Positions 16,203-24,281 of a DNA stretch of 32,412 nt are shown here, piece by piece. The stretch comes from Opitutia bacterium. Lineage in GTDB: Bacteria; Verrucomicrobiota; Verrucomicrobiia; Opitutales; Opitutaceae. Every line of letters begins with the position of its first letter. The first letter of the stretch is position 1. The stretch covers positions 1-32,412 of the forward strand of contig CANJCM010000056.1 of the NCBI GenBank assembly GCA_947472765.1, read 5' to 3'. The notes below the pieces were generated by a model. That model was given only the letters and a program-made list of their open reading frames with translations, was not told the DNA's origin and did not search any database. Position numbers and translations under genes: made by a program.

Positions 16203-18259
16203 GTCACCCCAGCCTCCGCTTCCTGCTTTGCCTGCTGTTGCTTCCCGTCTCGGGACTTTTCGCCCAACAGGGCGCCCAGAAAGGCGAGTGGCGCTTCTAC
16301 GGCGGCGACGCCGGCAACACGAAGTACTCGTCGCTCGACCAGATCAATGCGGACAACGTCGGCGAACTGAAAGTCGCCTGGCGTTGGAAGTCCGAGAACT
16401 TCGGCCCGCGTGCCGACTACCTCTGGGAAGTCACCCCGTTGATGATCGACGGCGTGCTCTATTTCACCGCCGGCTCCCGCCGCAATGTCGTCGCCGTGGA
16501 TCCCACGACCGGCGAGACGCTCTGGATGTACCGGATCGACGAGGGCGAACGCGGTGATCGCGCCGTCCGCACGCAAAATCGCGGCCTCGCCTACTGGACC
16601 GACGGCAAGGACGACAAGCGGATCATCCTGATCACGCCCGGATTTCAGCTCATCGCGCTCAACGCGAAGGACGGCCGCCCGGTTTCGAGCTTCGGCAAGA
16701 ACGGTGTCGTCGAACTGACCGACGGGCTCGACCGCGATGTCGTCCCAGCCGGCGTGATCGGTTCGAGCTCTCCCGCCGTCGTGGTCCGTGACACCGTTGT
16801 AGTCGGCGCGGCGCTGCTGCCCGGCACGGCACCGTCCTCGAAGACCAACGTCCCCGGCTACATCCGCGGCTTCGACGTCCGCACGGGCAAGAAGGTCTGG
16901 ACCTTCCGCACCGTGCCGCATCCCGGCGAGGAAGGAAACGAGACGTGGGAGAAGGACTCCTGGAAGTACACTGGCAACACCGGCGCGTGGGCGCCACTCG
17001 CGGGCGATGACGAACTCGGCTACGTCTACATTCCCGTCGAGGCCCCCACCGGCGACTTCTACGGCGGGCATCGTCCCGGCAACAATCTGTTCTCCGGCAG
17101 CCTAGTCTGCCTCGACGCCAAGACGGGCAGGAAGGTCTGGCACTTCCAGATCATCCACCACGACATCTGGGACTACGAACCCTCGTCGCCGCCGGTGCTG
17201 ATGGACCTCACGGTCGACGGCAAAAAAATCAAGGCCGTCGCGCTCGTGATGAAGATGGGGTACACGTTCACCTTCAATCGAGTGACAGGCGAGCCCGTCT
17301 GGCCGATTCCGGAAGTACCGTTCCCCGCGTCCGACGTCCCGGGCGAATGGACCTCCCCGACCCAGCCGATCCCATCCAAGCCGGCGCCGTTTGACCGCAT
17401 CGGAATCACGCCCGACATCCTGATCGACTTCACGCCGGAGCTGAAGGCCGAGGCCCTGAAGATCCTCGAGCAGTACAAGTACGGCCCGCAGCTCTACATC
17501 CCGCCGATCGTGCGCGGGACGGATGGCAAGCTCGCCACCCTGCTCCTGCCGCATCACACCGGCGGTGCGAACTGGCCCGGCGGCGCGTTCGACCCCGAGA
17601 CGAATCTGTTCTATATCGCCTCGCTGACGAATCCGGATCCGATGGCGCTCTCGGCTCCCGATCCGCGTCGCTCCGACATGGCCTATGTCGGTGGTGGCGG
17701 TGGCGCCGCCGCCGCGGCCCGCGGCAAGGCCGGTCCGGCCGCCGGTGCGGCCAAGGGCGCTCCCGCTCCCGGTGCCGCGAAGGGCGCGCCCGCACCCGGC
17801 GCAGGCGGCGAAGGAGCGGTCCGGGGCAACATCGGGCCGCGAGGCCTCCCGTTGATCAAGCCGCCGTGGGGCCGGATCACCGCGATCGACATGAATCGCG
17901 GCGAACACGCCTGGATGGTGCCGAACGGCGCCGTGCCGGATGCCGTAAAAAATCACCCCGCGCTCAATGGCATCGACATCGGCAACACCGGCCGGCCTGA
18001 ACGCGCGCCGCTCATGGTGACGAAGACCCTGCTCTTCGCGGCCGACGGCGCCGGCATGTTTAACTCGGGCCCCGGCGGCGGCGGCAACAAGTTCCGCGCC
18101 CTCGACAAGAAGACCGGCGCGACGATTCACGAATTAACGCTCCCCGCGAACGCCACCGGCATTCCCATGACCTACATGGTCAAGGACCGTCAGTACGTCA
18201 TCGTGGCCGTCGGTGCGCGCGGTTACCCTGCGGAGTTGGTGGCCTTGGCGCTGCCGTAA
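16199..18259 (+). CDS. PQQ-dependent dehydrogenase, glucose-dehydrogenase-like (soluble, periplasmic)
   Basis: A 686-aa quinoprotein with a signal peptide (about 1-22, ending LFAQ). The beta-propeller starts with the usual WRFYGGDAGNTKYSSLDQI and VGELKVAWRW. The segment HHDIWDYEPSSPPVL (Asp325 as the expected catalytic Asp), the HRPGNNLFSGSLVCLDAKTG block and the HHTGGANWPGGAFDPETN block resemble membrane-type glucose/polyol dehydrogenases, but the five N-terminal membrane helices of Gcd are absent. Unlike the 8696-10327 enzyme, no vicinal Cys pair and no DYD motif are seen; the residue two after the Asp is Glu. A low-complexity Gly/Ala/Pro insert at about residues 497-542 includes a duplicated AAKGAPAPG unit. 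The substrate is unknown: a sugar or alcohol. A strong terminator follows. Confidence 0.92.
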   Translation: MSHPSLRFLLCLLLLPVSGLFAQQGAQKGEWRFYGGDAGNTKYSSLDQINADNVGELKVAWRWKSENFGPRADYLWEVTPLMIDGVLYFTAGSRRNVVAVDPTTGETLWMYRIDEGERGDRAVRTQNRGLAYWTDGKDDKRIILITPGFQLIALNAKDGRPVSSFGKNGVVELTDGLDRDVVPAGVIGSSSPAVVVRDTVVVGAALLPGTAPSSKTNVPGYIRGFDVRTGKKVWTFRTVPHPGEEGNETWEKDSWKYTGNTGAWAPLAGDDELGYVYIPVEAPTGDFYGGHRPGNNLFSGSLVCLDAKTGRKVWHFQIIHHDIWDYEPSSPPVLMDLTVDGKKIKAVALVMKMGYTFTFNRVTGEPVWPIPEVPFPASDVPGEWTSPTQPIPSKPAPFDRIGITPDILIDFTPELKAEALKILEQYKYGPQLYIPPIVRGTDGKLATLLLPHHTGGANWPGGAFDPETNLFYIASLTNPDPMALSAPDPRRSDMAYVGGGGGAAAAARGKAGPAAGAAKGAPAPGAAKGAPAPGAGGEGAVRGNIGPRGLPLIKPPWGRITAIDMNRGEHAWMVPNGAVPDAVKNHPALNGIDIGNTGRPERAPLMVTKTLLFAADGAGMFNSGPGGGGNKFRALDKKTGATIHELTLPANATGIPMTYMVKDRQYVIVAVGARGYPAELVALALP

Positions 18260-18278
18260 GCAAAGGCTCTCTAAAAAG

Positions 18279-18306
18279 GGCCCGGCCGAAACGCCGGGCC
18301 TTTTTT
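18279..18306 (+). terminator. Intrinsic terminator after the PQQ dehydrogenase
   Basis: The stem ggcccggc / gccgggcc with loop cgaaac is followed by six T, 20 bases past the stop codon. A-rich bases before the stem may also let it act on the opposite strand. Confidence 0.93.
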
Positions 18307-18314
18307 GTGTCCGC

Positions 18315-18390
18315 GTGGCACGGGTCTCCCGACCCGTGAGAACAATCTCGCTCATCGTACGGTATTCACGGGTCAGGAGACCCGTGCCAC
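18315..18390. repeat. Twin-hairpin intergenic repeat, family B
   Basis: The left arm gtggcacgggtctcccgacc continues cgtga; the right arm is its reverse complement with one mismatch (tcacgggtcaggagacccgt then gccac). Each arm has its own acgggtc/gacccgt palindrome. Length 76 bp, the same plan as family A but unrelated in sequence. Confidence 0.88.
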
Positions 18391-18524
18391 CCCCGACCCG
18401 TACCGCCGTGCCTCCCACCGGCGAAACGCCGTTACCCTCGTTCTCGTAATCGTTTGCTCCTCTCCGAAGCCGTTCTCCCCAGTGCCATCGCCGAGAGCAC
18501 GAGAAGGACGAACCATCCATAGTT

Positions 18525-18566
18525 CCCCTCTACGAGAGGGGTGGCGCGAAGCGCCGGGGTGTGTCG
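18525..18566. repeat. Double-hairpin repeat, family G
   Basis: cccctctacgagaggggtgg followed by cgcgaagcgccggggtgtgt. Two adjacent hairpins (cccctc/gaggggt and ggcgc/gcgcc). A near-identical copy lies at 29568-29608. Confidence 0.85.
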
Positions 18567-18767
18567 CCATCCGCCGTCCGACGTCTGCCGTCTGCCCTCC
18601 GACCCTCCGCTAGGAGAGTGCCACTCACTCACACTCGCAGCCACGAAGTGGCCGATTGGTTCGTGGCTTCATGGCTTCAGGCTCAAAGCAATCCTCACGT
18701 TCCTCGATCCGACACTCGCCAATTCGCCCCGCTTGGCCCAGCTTCCGCGGAACCCACTGTGATTTCC

Positions 18768-20285
18768 ATGCGCTCGAAACTCCTCCCCTGGTTACCTGCT
18801 CTGCTCGGGCTTTTCCTCGCCACCGTCCCACTCATGGTTCGCGCCGCCGGCGCGAACCAGCCGAACATCATCCTGCTGCTCGGCGATGATCACGGCTGGG
18901 ACGAAACCGCCTACAACGGGCATCCCTACCTGAAGACACCCGTGCTCGATCAGATGGCGAAGACCGGGCTCCGGTTGAATCGCTTCTACTCGGGCGGCTC
19001 CTCGTGCTCTCCGACGCGCGCGACGATCATGACCGGCCGCCATCACCTCCGGTCCGGGGTGTACACGCCCGGCTGGTCCACGCGCCCCGAGGAAATCGGA
19101 CTCGCCTCAATCATGCGCCAGGCCGGCTACGCCACCGGCCACTTCGGCAAGTGGCATCTCGGCGCGGTCAAGGCCGGCTCGCCCCTGAATCCCGGCGCGC
19201 TCGGCTACGACACCTGGCTTGGTCACGACAATTTCTTCGAGCTGAATCCCACCTTCTCGCGCAACGGTGGCCCACCCGAAAAATTTCAGGGCGAGAGCTC
19301 CGAAATCCTCGTCGCCGAAGCCATTCGGTTCATCGCCCAGGCGAAGCGCGAGGGAAAGCCCTTCTTCATCACGATCTGGTACGGGTCTCCCCACGAGCCC
19401 TATAGCGCCCTGCCGAAGGATCTCGCGGTCTACGACAATCTCCCCGCCGACTTCGGCAACAAGCAGGTGGCCCTGACCTCGAACGAGACCGGCAAGGTCA
19501 TCCGTCGTCAGCAGCGCGACGTCTTGCGCGAGCGTTTTGCCGAGATCACCGCCATGGATCGCTCGATCGGCCAGCTCCGCGACTACCTGAGCCAGCAGCA
19601 AGTGCGGGACAACACGCTCCTCTGGTACTCCGGTGACAACGGCACCCCCGAGGAAGCCGTTGCCACGGTTCCCTTCCGCGGCTGGAAGGCGGACGTCTAT
19701 GAAGGCGGCATCCGCGTGCCGGCCGTGCTCGAATGGCCCGCGCGTATCCCACGGCCGGTGACGAGCGACGTGAACACGGTGACGACCGACATGTTCAACA
19801 CCCTCTGCGAAATTGCCGGCCAGCCGGTCCCCGCCCGCCCGCTCGACGGCATCAGTCTGCTCCCGCTGTTCGACGGCAAGATGAAGAGCCGCCCGCAGCC
19901 GATCGCATTTTGGAATGGCGACCTGCTGGCGAGGCAGAAAGGCGAACCGTACCTCGATCCGGAACTGCAGCGGGGCACGACCCCGGTCGTGAAACTCGCC
20001 CCGGGCGGATCCGGACTCTTTACGCGGGACTTTCTCAATAATCGCCATCCGGAGATTAAGCCCGCCGATTTCAACGGCGCCCGCGCCCTGCTCGACAACC
20101 AGTACAAACTCGTCGTCGACGGCGAGGACAAGCCCTCGAAGGAACTCTTCGACGTCCGCGCCGACCCCGCCGAGAAGAAGAACATCATCGCCGATCATCC
20201 CGAAGTCGCCGCCCGGATGGAGCAGCAGCTCCGCGCGTGGCAGGAGTCCGTCCTGAAGAGCCTCACGGGCGCAGATTACAAGTAA
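18768..20285 (+). CDS. Sulfatase (formylglycine-dependent arylsulfatase family)
   Basis: A 505-aa exported sulfatase that would hydrolyse sulfate esters, probably on polysaccharides. A signal peptide covers residues 1 to about 26 (LLPWLPALLGLFLATVPL...VRAA). The metal-binding start is NIILLLGDDHGWDE (Asp40, Asp41). The modification motif is CSPTRATIMTGR with Cys80, the residue converted to formylglycine (C-x-P-x-R), so an FGE-type maturase is needed and is not encoded in the window. GHFGKWHLG supplies the conserved Lys/His pair, and WYSGDNGTPEE the later metal ligands. The ATG at 18768 is chosen because it directly precedes the signal peptide; a GTG lies nine bases upstream. The substrate class cannot be assigned by eye. 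Confidence 0.94.
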   Translation: MRSKLLPWLPALLGLFLATVPLMVRAAGANQPNIILLLGDDHGWDETAYNGHPYLKTPVLDQMAKTGLRLNRFYSGGSSCSPTRATIMTGRHHLRSGVYTPGWSTRPEEIGLASIMRQAGYATGHFGKWHLGAVKAGSPLNPGALGYDTWLGHDNFFELNPTFSRNGGPPEKFQGESSEILVAEAIRFIAQAKREGKPFFITIWYGSPHEPYSALPKDLAVYDNLPADFGNKQVALTSNETGKVIRRQQRDVLRERFAEITAMDRSIGQLRDYLSQQQVRDNTLLWYSGDNGTPEEAVATVPFRGWKADVYEGGIRVPAVLEWPARIPRPVTSDVNTVTTDMFNTLCEIAGQPVPARPLDGISLLPLFDGKMKSRPQPIAFWNGDLLARQKGEPYLDPELQRGTTPVVKLAPGGSGLFTRDFLNNRHPEIKPADFNGARALLDNQYKLVVDGEDKPSKELFDVRADPAEKKNIIADHPEVAARMEQQLRAWQESVLKSLTGADYK

Positions 20286-20287
20286 GC

Positions 20288-20363
20288 TGTAGGGCCGGCG
20301 CTCGTCGCCGGGCCTGATCGGCCATCGGAAAGACGAGGCCCGCCGGCGAGCGGCGGCCCTACA
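20288..20363. repeat. Twin-hairpin intergenic repeat, family E
   Basis: The outer ends tgtagggccggcgctcgtcg ... cgagcggcggccctaca are inverted repeats with a few mismatches; 76 bp, three bases after the sulfatase stop codon. Confidence 0.82.
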
Positions 20364-20382
20364 AGGGCAATCCGAAATCCAT

Positions 20383-20412
20383 CGTAGGGGCGCGCCTCGT
20401 GCGCGCCCGCGC
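20383..20412. repeat. Solo arm of repeat family D
   Basis: cgtaggggcgcgcctcgtgc followed by gcgcccgc. It matches the right arm of the 7767-7828 element almost exactly; no second arm is seen nearby. Confidence 0.75.
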
Positions 20413-20441
20413 CTGCTTATCGGCCTTCGAGCGAAGCTCGT

Positions 20442-20469
20442 GAATTCTTCGCGTCGCTCAGAATGACAG
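20442..20469. repeat. Solo arm of repeat family F
   Basis: gaattcttcgcgtcgctcag followed by aatgacag. It matches the right arm of the 32108-32184 element. Confidence 0.75.
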
Positions 20470-20559
20470 AGATTGGTTCCTGATTTCCTGGCTTCAGGCT
20501 CAACCGGCCTGGGCAATGTTCGATCTTCTCGTCGGCGCTCTGCGGGCTACGCTGCCCGC

Positions 20560-21867
20560 ATGGACTCCCCCGCCGACAACACCCTCACGCGGCGTCAGGC
20601 GCTCGGCTTGATTGGCGTGCTCGCGCTGCCTTGGGAAAACGTGCTCGCGCAGACCGCGCCCTCGGGCGGCGCCGCCGCGGTCCCGGCCCCGGCGCCTTTC
20701 GTTCCACTCGATCCGAATCTGCCGCCGGACCTCGCCAACTTCGACGGGCTGTTCCAACAGATCGCCCGCGACCACGGACCGCGGCTTTCGTTTCTCGAAG
20801 ATCGCTTCCGCTCGCTCGACGAATGGAAGCAGGTCGCGCGTCCCGCGTTTCGCGACTTGCTCGGCTACCAACCGAAGCCACTCCCGCTCGCCGCGGAGTT
20901 GATCAACCGCGAGGATCGCGACGGCTACGTGCTCGAGACGGTGCACATTCACGCGACCGCGGCCTACCACATCCCGGCCCGGGTCCTTGTGCCGAAGGGA
21001 CGCAGCGGCCGGTTGCCCGCAGTCCTCGCATTGCATTGTCACAGCGGCCGGTACACCTGGGGCCATGAGAAGGTTATCTCGAGTCCGACCGACTCCGCGA
21101 CGCTGACCGAATTCCGCACCAGCCGCGATGGCCGGCCGTGGGCCGAGTCGCTTGTGAAGCGCGGCTATATCGTGATTTCGATCGACGCCTTCTATTTCGG
21201 CGAACGCCGATTGCGCGTGGAGGATCTGGTCCCGTCGCGGGTTTTTCCGGAGGTGAAGGACGCGTTCGAAGCCTCCCGGCAGGCGAAGCCGGGTTCACCG
21301 GAGTGGATCGCCGCAACGAATCGCGTCTGCAGTTTCTACGAGCACCACACCGCGAAAACGATCCTCGCCACCGGCGCGACCTGGCAGGGCATCCATGCGT
21401 GGGACGAAATGCGCACCGTCGACTATCTGCTCAGCCGGCCCGACGTGGACGGCGAACGTATCGGCTGCATCGGGCTTTCCGGCGGAGGCTTCCGCACGGA
21501 CCTGCTCATCGCCTCGGATTCACGGATAAAGGCGGCGTGTGTCACGGGCTGGATGACGGCATTCCAGCACCAGCTTCGCCATCATGTCCGCCACACTTGG
21601 ATGGCGTGGCTGCCGGGCCTGTATCGCGTGCTCGATTTGTCCGACGCCGCGGGTCTCCACGCGCCCGGCGCGCTGCTCGTCCAGCAATGCCGCCGCGACC
21701 TCCTCTACCCCATGTCAGGAATGCAGGCCGCGGTCGACAAACTGACCCGCATCTATGCGAAAGCCGGCATCCCCGAACGCTTCCGCGGCTCGTTCCACGA
21801 TGTGCCGCATTCGTTTAATCCGACGATGCAGGACGAGGCGTTCGACTGGATGGATCGCTGGCTCTAG
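20560..21867 (+). CDS. Exported alpha/beta hydrolase (acetyl-xylan-esterase / dienelactone-hydrolase-like)
   Basis: A 435-aa protein with a Tat-type signal (TRRQALGLIGVLALPW, residues 10-25). The alpha/beta-hydrolase fold shows LPAVLALHCHSG (oxyanion region, about 152-163), the nucleophile elbow IGLSGGG with Ser307, and a C-terminal FHDVPHSFN (His413 or His417 as catalytic His). Such long, exported hydrolases in Verrucomicrobiota often act as carbohydrate esterases; that role is inferred, also from the sulfatase just upstream. The ATG at 20560 is preferred over an earlier start at 20473, because the extra residues come from repeat sequence and precede the Tat motif. Confidence 0.85.
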   Translation: MDSPADNTLTRRQALGLIGVLALPWENVLAQTAPSGGAAAVPAPAPFVPLDPNLPPDLANFDGLFQQIARDHGPRLSFLEDRFRSLDEWKQVARPAFRDLLGYQPKPLPLAAELINREDRDGYVLETVHIHATAAYHIPARVLVPKGRSGRLPAVLALHCHSGRYTWGHEKVISSPTDSATLTEFRTSRDGRPWAESLVKRGYIVISIDAFYFGERRLRVEDLVPSRVFPEVKDAFEASRQAKPGSPEWIAATNRVCSFYEHHTAKTILATGATWQGIHAWDEMRTVDYLLSRPDVDGERIGCIGLSGGGFRTDLLIASDSRIKAACVTGWMTAFQHQLRHHVRHTWMAWLPGLYRVLDLSDAAGLHAPGALLVQQCRRDLLYPMSGMQAAVDKLTRIYAKAGIPERFRGSFHDVPHSFNPTMQDEAFDWMDRWL

Positions 21868-21892
21868 AGGCCCGGCGTTTCACGCCGGGCCT
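21868..21892 (+). terminator. Hairpin after the esterase gene, possible terminator (no T-run)
   Basis: A perfect 10-bp stem aggcccggcg / cgccgggcct with a 5-base loop begins right after the stop codon. It lacks a T-tract, so it may act as an mRNA 3' end protector or a weak terminator. Confidence 0.5.
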
Positions 21893-21926
21893 GAGGAGAA
21901 ACCGGGGACGACGAACTGGATTCCTT

Positions 21927-21996
21927 CGGGCACGCCTCGTGCGCGTCCGATTCGTTTCCGTCGGATTTCAATCGGGCGTGGACGAGCCACGCCCCA
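21927..21996. repeat. Twin-arm intergenic repeat, family D (diverged)
   Basis: The arms cgggcacgcctcgtgcgcgt (21927) and tcgggcgtggacgagccacg (21972) are divergent relatives of the family D arms. Confidence 0.65.
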
Positions 21997-22010
21997 TGGG
22001 GCGCTTCGGT

Positions 22011-22087
22011 GTAGCCCTGCCCGTGAGGGCAGGGACCACCGCACTAATTCCCTGCCAGCCTCTCCCGCCGCTCACGCGGCGGGCCAC
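22011..22087. repeat. Twin-hairpin intergenic repeat, family C
   Basis: The first arm contains ccctgcccgtgagggcaggg; the second, cccgccgctcacgcggcggg then ccac. The arms are those of 2317-2374 in the opposite order, 77 bp end to end. Confidence 0.82.
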
Positions 22088-22103
22088 TCTCACTTCGCCA
22101 CGA

Positions 22104-22838
22104 TCACTTCCCAGCCGGCAGCTTGACGAAGTCCGCGGGCGGCAGCACCTCGTGCGTGAAACGGGCCCACGCCACGGCGCCCTTGAAGTAATTCACCTTG
22201 TTCATGCGCACGCCGACCGCCGCACGGCCGGGCAACTGCGGCTTGTAGGTCGTGACCTCGGCCTGACCCTGCAGTTCGCCATTCACGTAACTGCTAAACG
22301 TCTTTCCGTCGAAAACCTGCGCGACGTGGTACCACTTTCCGACCGGGTAGACCTTGTTCTTGAACATGAGGGCCTTGTTGTAGCCCGGTCCGTTCATGAA
22401 CGCGTCGAGGTACCACTGGTCGCCCACGACACGAATCTCGAAGAGGAAGCGGGCATTCGGTTCCTGCGTCGTCTTGGTCGGGCTCGTGGAAAGTCCGGTC
22501 TTTGGATCGATCTCCGCAAGGTGGAACCAGCGCTGCTGGTTCTCGCCGCCGTCGGGACGGAAGATCGCCTCAAAGGTGAACTTCTCGGCGCCCGCGAGCG
22601 GATGCTGCTCGATCAGGAGCATGTCACCCACGCCGTCGAACTCGACCGCCTTGCCAACGGGGCTGCTCACGACCTTCGGGTGTCCTTCGACGGTGGTCTT
22701 TACACCGCCGATGTTATCGAGGCGGTCGAAATTCCAGACAATCTGCCGTGACGGCGCGGCCGCCGCGACAAGGAAGCAGGCGGCGCCAACCGCGAATAGG
22801 GAGAGAGCAATGAGCTTATTACCGGTGAGATGATTCAT
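22104..22838 (-). CDS. LamG-like (concanavalin A-like) exported protein
   Basis: A 244-aa exported protein with a signal peptide (about 1-28; LIALSLFAVGAACFLVAAAA). The remainder fits a LamG/concanavalin A-like jelly roll used for binding carbohydrate or other surface ligands: GKAVEFDGVGDMLLIEQHP, FTFEAIFRPDGGENQQRWFHLAE, WYHVAQVFDGKTFSSYVNGELQGQ and a final KGAVAWARFTHEVLPPADFV. No catalytic residues are evident. The ATG at 22838 directly precedes the signal; an upstream in-frame start at 22892 would add an unsupported extension. It is transcribed divergently from the lactonase gene, and its 3' end abuts a repeat element. Confidence 0.85.
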   Translation of the reverse strand: MNHLTGNKLIALSLFAVGAACFLVAAAAPSRQIVWNFDRLDNIGGVKTTVEGHPKVVSSPVGKAVEFDGVGDMLLIEQHPLAGAEKFTFEAIFRPDGGENQQRWFHLAEIDPKTGLSTSPTKTTQEPNARFLFEIRVVGDQWYLDAFMNGPGYNKALMFKNKVYPVGKWYHVAQVFDGKTFSSYVNGELQGQAEVTTYKPQLPGRAAVGVRMNKVNYFKGAVAWARFTHEVLPPADFVKLPAGK

Positions 22839-22982
22839 GGGGACTTGATGGGGTGAAGCCGGAGCGTGGTGAATGCGGGCGGCGACGTCCACCGGGATTA
22901 TTTATACCCTCTCGTCGGCAGACCTTCGCAGAGACGGGAAATCCACGCTTGGTTCTCCTTCGACGAGTCGTCTAATAAACCC

Positions 22983-24104
22983 ATGCGCCCCTCCCGCCCC
23001 TTCCTTCTGATCGCTTCGATGTTGCTCTCCGCGGCCGCGCTGCGGGCCGAAGTCTACCAAACGTACTTCGGCACGACCGGCCGGAACACGAAGGGCATCT
23101 ATCGCGCCACGTTTGACACCACGACGGGCAAATTCGGCGTGCCCGAACTGGCGGCCGAGGTCGGCGCCCCCGGCTTCCTTGCGGTGCATCCGGACGGCAA
23201 GAAACTCTACGCGGCGGGACGGGTTGAGGGCGGCGACGGTGTCGCGGGCTATCGCATCGGCGCCAATGGCACCCTCGAGTTGATCAATACCTCACTCACT
23301 GGCGACGGCAGCGGCTCGCATATTGCCGTCCACCCGTCGGGAAAATTCATCGTGACGACCCAGTACGGCACCGGCTCAGTCGCAGTATTTCCACTCGATG
23401 CCGAGGGACGTGCCGGCAAGGCCACCCTGACGAAGCACGAGGGTGGCTCGAAAGTCGTGCGGCCCCGGCAGGACGTCCCGCATCCGCATAGTTGCTTCTT
23501 TTCCCCCGACGGGCGCTTCGCCCTCGTCTCCGATTTGGGCAAGGACGGCATCGTGGTCTATCGCGTCAACGAGCAGGTCCCCGCGCTCGAACCGCATGGC
23601 TTTATCGCGTCGGTACCCGGCGGCGGCGCCCGGCACATGAAATTCTCGCCCGACGGAAAGTTCATTCTCTCGCTGAACGAAATGACCCTTTCCGTAACGA
23701 CCTTCGCGTGGGACGCCGCGGCCGGCACTGCCAGGCTCTTGCACACCGTGCCGGCGTTGAGCGAAGAGGCAAAAGCCGGTGAGCCTGCCAACTCCGCCGC
23801 GGAAATCGTGGTCCATCCGAACGGCCGGTTCGTTTACTCGTCGAACCGCGGTCACGACACCGTTACCGTCTATTCCCGCGATCCGGCGACCGCCGCGCTC
23901 GGCGTGATTCAGGTCCAGCCGGTCCGTGGCGCACATCCGCGCAACATCAACCTCGCTCCGGGCGGCGCCTGGCTGCTCACCGCGGGTCAGGATTCCAGCA
24001 CGATCGCGGTGCATAAGGTGAACCAAGAGACCGGCCGGCTCACCTATCAGACCGCGAGTGTCATTAATGTGCCGATGCCGATCTGCATCGTCTTCGCGAA
24101 ATAG
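22983..24104 (+). CDS. Exported lactonase-family seven-bladed beta-propeller protein
   Basis: A 373-aa protein of the Pgl-type lactonase family (PF10282-like), whose cytoplasmic members hydrolyse 6-phosphogluconolactone. Here a signal peptide (FLLIASMLLSAAALRA, ending about residue 20) sends it out of the cytoplasm. Repeating blades are visible as AVHPDGKKLYAAG, AVHPSGKFIVTTQYGTGSVAVF, FSPDGRFALVSDLGKDGIVVY, FSPDGKFILSLNEMTLSV, VHPNGRFVYSSNRGHDTVTVY and LAPGGAWLLTAGQDSSTIAVH. PHPHSCFFSPDG corresponds to the central conserved segment. Export makes a sugar-lactone role, for example with products of PQQ dehydrogenases, conceivable but unproven. The ATG at 22983 is chosen because it precedes the signal. 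Confidence 0.88.
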   Translation: MRPSRPFLLIASMLLSAAALRAEVYQTYFGTTGRNTKGIYRATFDTTTGKFGVPELAAEVGAPGFLAVHPDGKKLYAAGRVEGGDGVAGYRIGANGTLELINTSLTGDGSGSHIAVHPSGKFIVTTQYGTGSVAVFPLDAEGRAGKATLTKHEGGSKVVRPRQDVPHPHSCFFSPDGRFALVSDLGKDGIVVYRVNEQVPALEPHGFIASVPGGGARHMKFSPDGKFILSLNEMTLSVTTFAWDAAAGTARLLHTVPALSEEAKAGEPANSAAEIVVHPNGRFVYSSNRGHDTVTVYSRDPATAALGVIQVQPVRGAHPRNINLAPGGAWLLTAGQDSSTIAVHKVNQETGRLTYQTASVINVPMPICIVFAK

Positions 24105-24126
24105 GATTGGGCCGTCGGCCCAATCC
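24104..24126 (+). terminator. Hairpin at the end of the lactonase gene, possible terminator (no T-run)
   Basis: A perfect 10-bp stem ggattgggcc / ggcccaatcc with a 3-base loop starts at the last base of the stop codon. No T-tract follows. Confidence 0.5.
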
Positions 24127-24281
24127 GAGTCGGTACTTGTTTAGTCACGATTTGTGGCCTTACTTCTGGGTGTCTTGTTGGCCGCCTTACCCCGGGCTGC
24201 CGGAGACGCCACTGCCGCGCTACCCCACTTTTCGCGACGTGCGCCGGCTTATCTACTCCCCGCCTTTTTCCTGCTCCTGAC

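Larger units (their letters stand above)
18307..18767. other. Repeat-bearing gap upstream of the sulfatase
   Basis: 460 bp with no supportable gene. It contains a family B twin-hairpin element (18315-18390), a family G element (18525-18566) and a segment (about 18650-18684, ending cttcatggcttcaggctc) that recurs before the esterase gene at about 20470-20501. An open frame from 18561 runs into the sulfatase but crosses these repeats and is not believed to be translated. Confidence 0.6.

Noticed and set aside
19107-20516. Long minus-strand open frame (469 codons) opposite the sulfatase
   Set aside because: It is a shadow of the sulfatase in high-GC DNA; no recognisable domain or start signal, and it crosses repeats.
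20473-20559. Extended start for the esterase-like gene
   Set aside because: The extra 29 residues derive from repeat-like sequence and would displace the Tat motif from the N-terminus.
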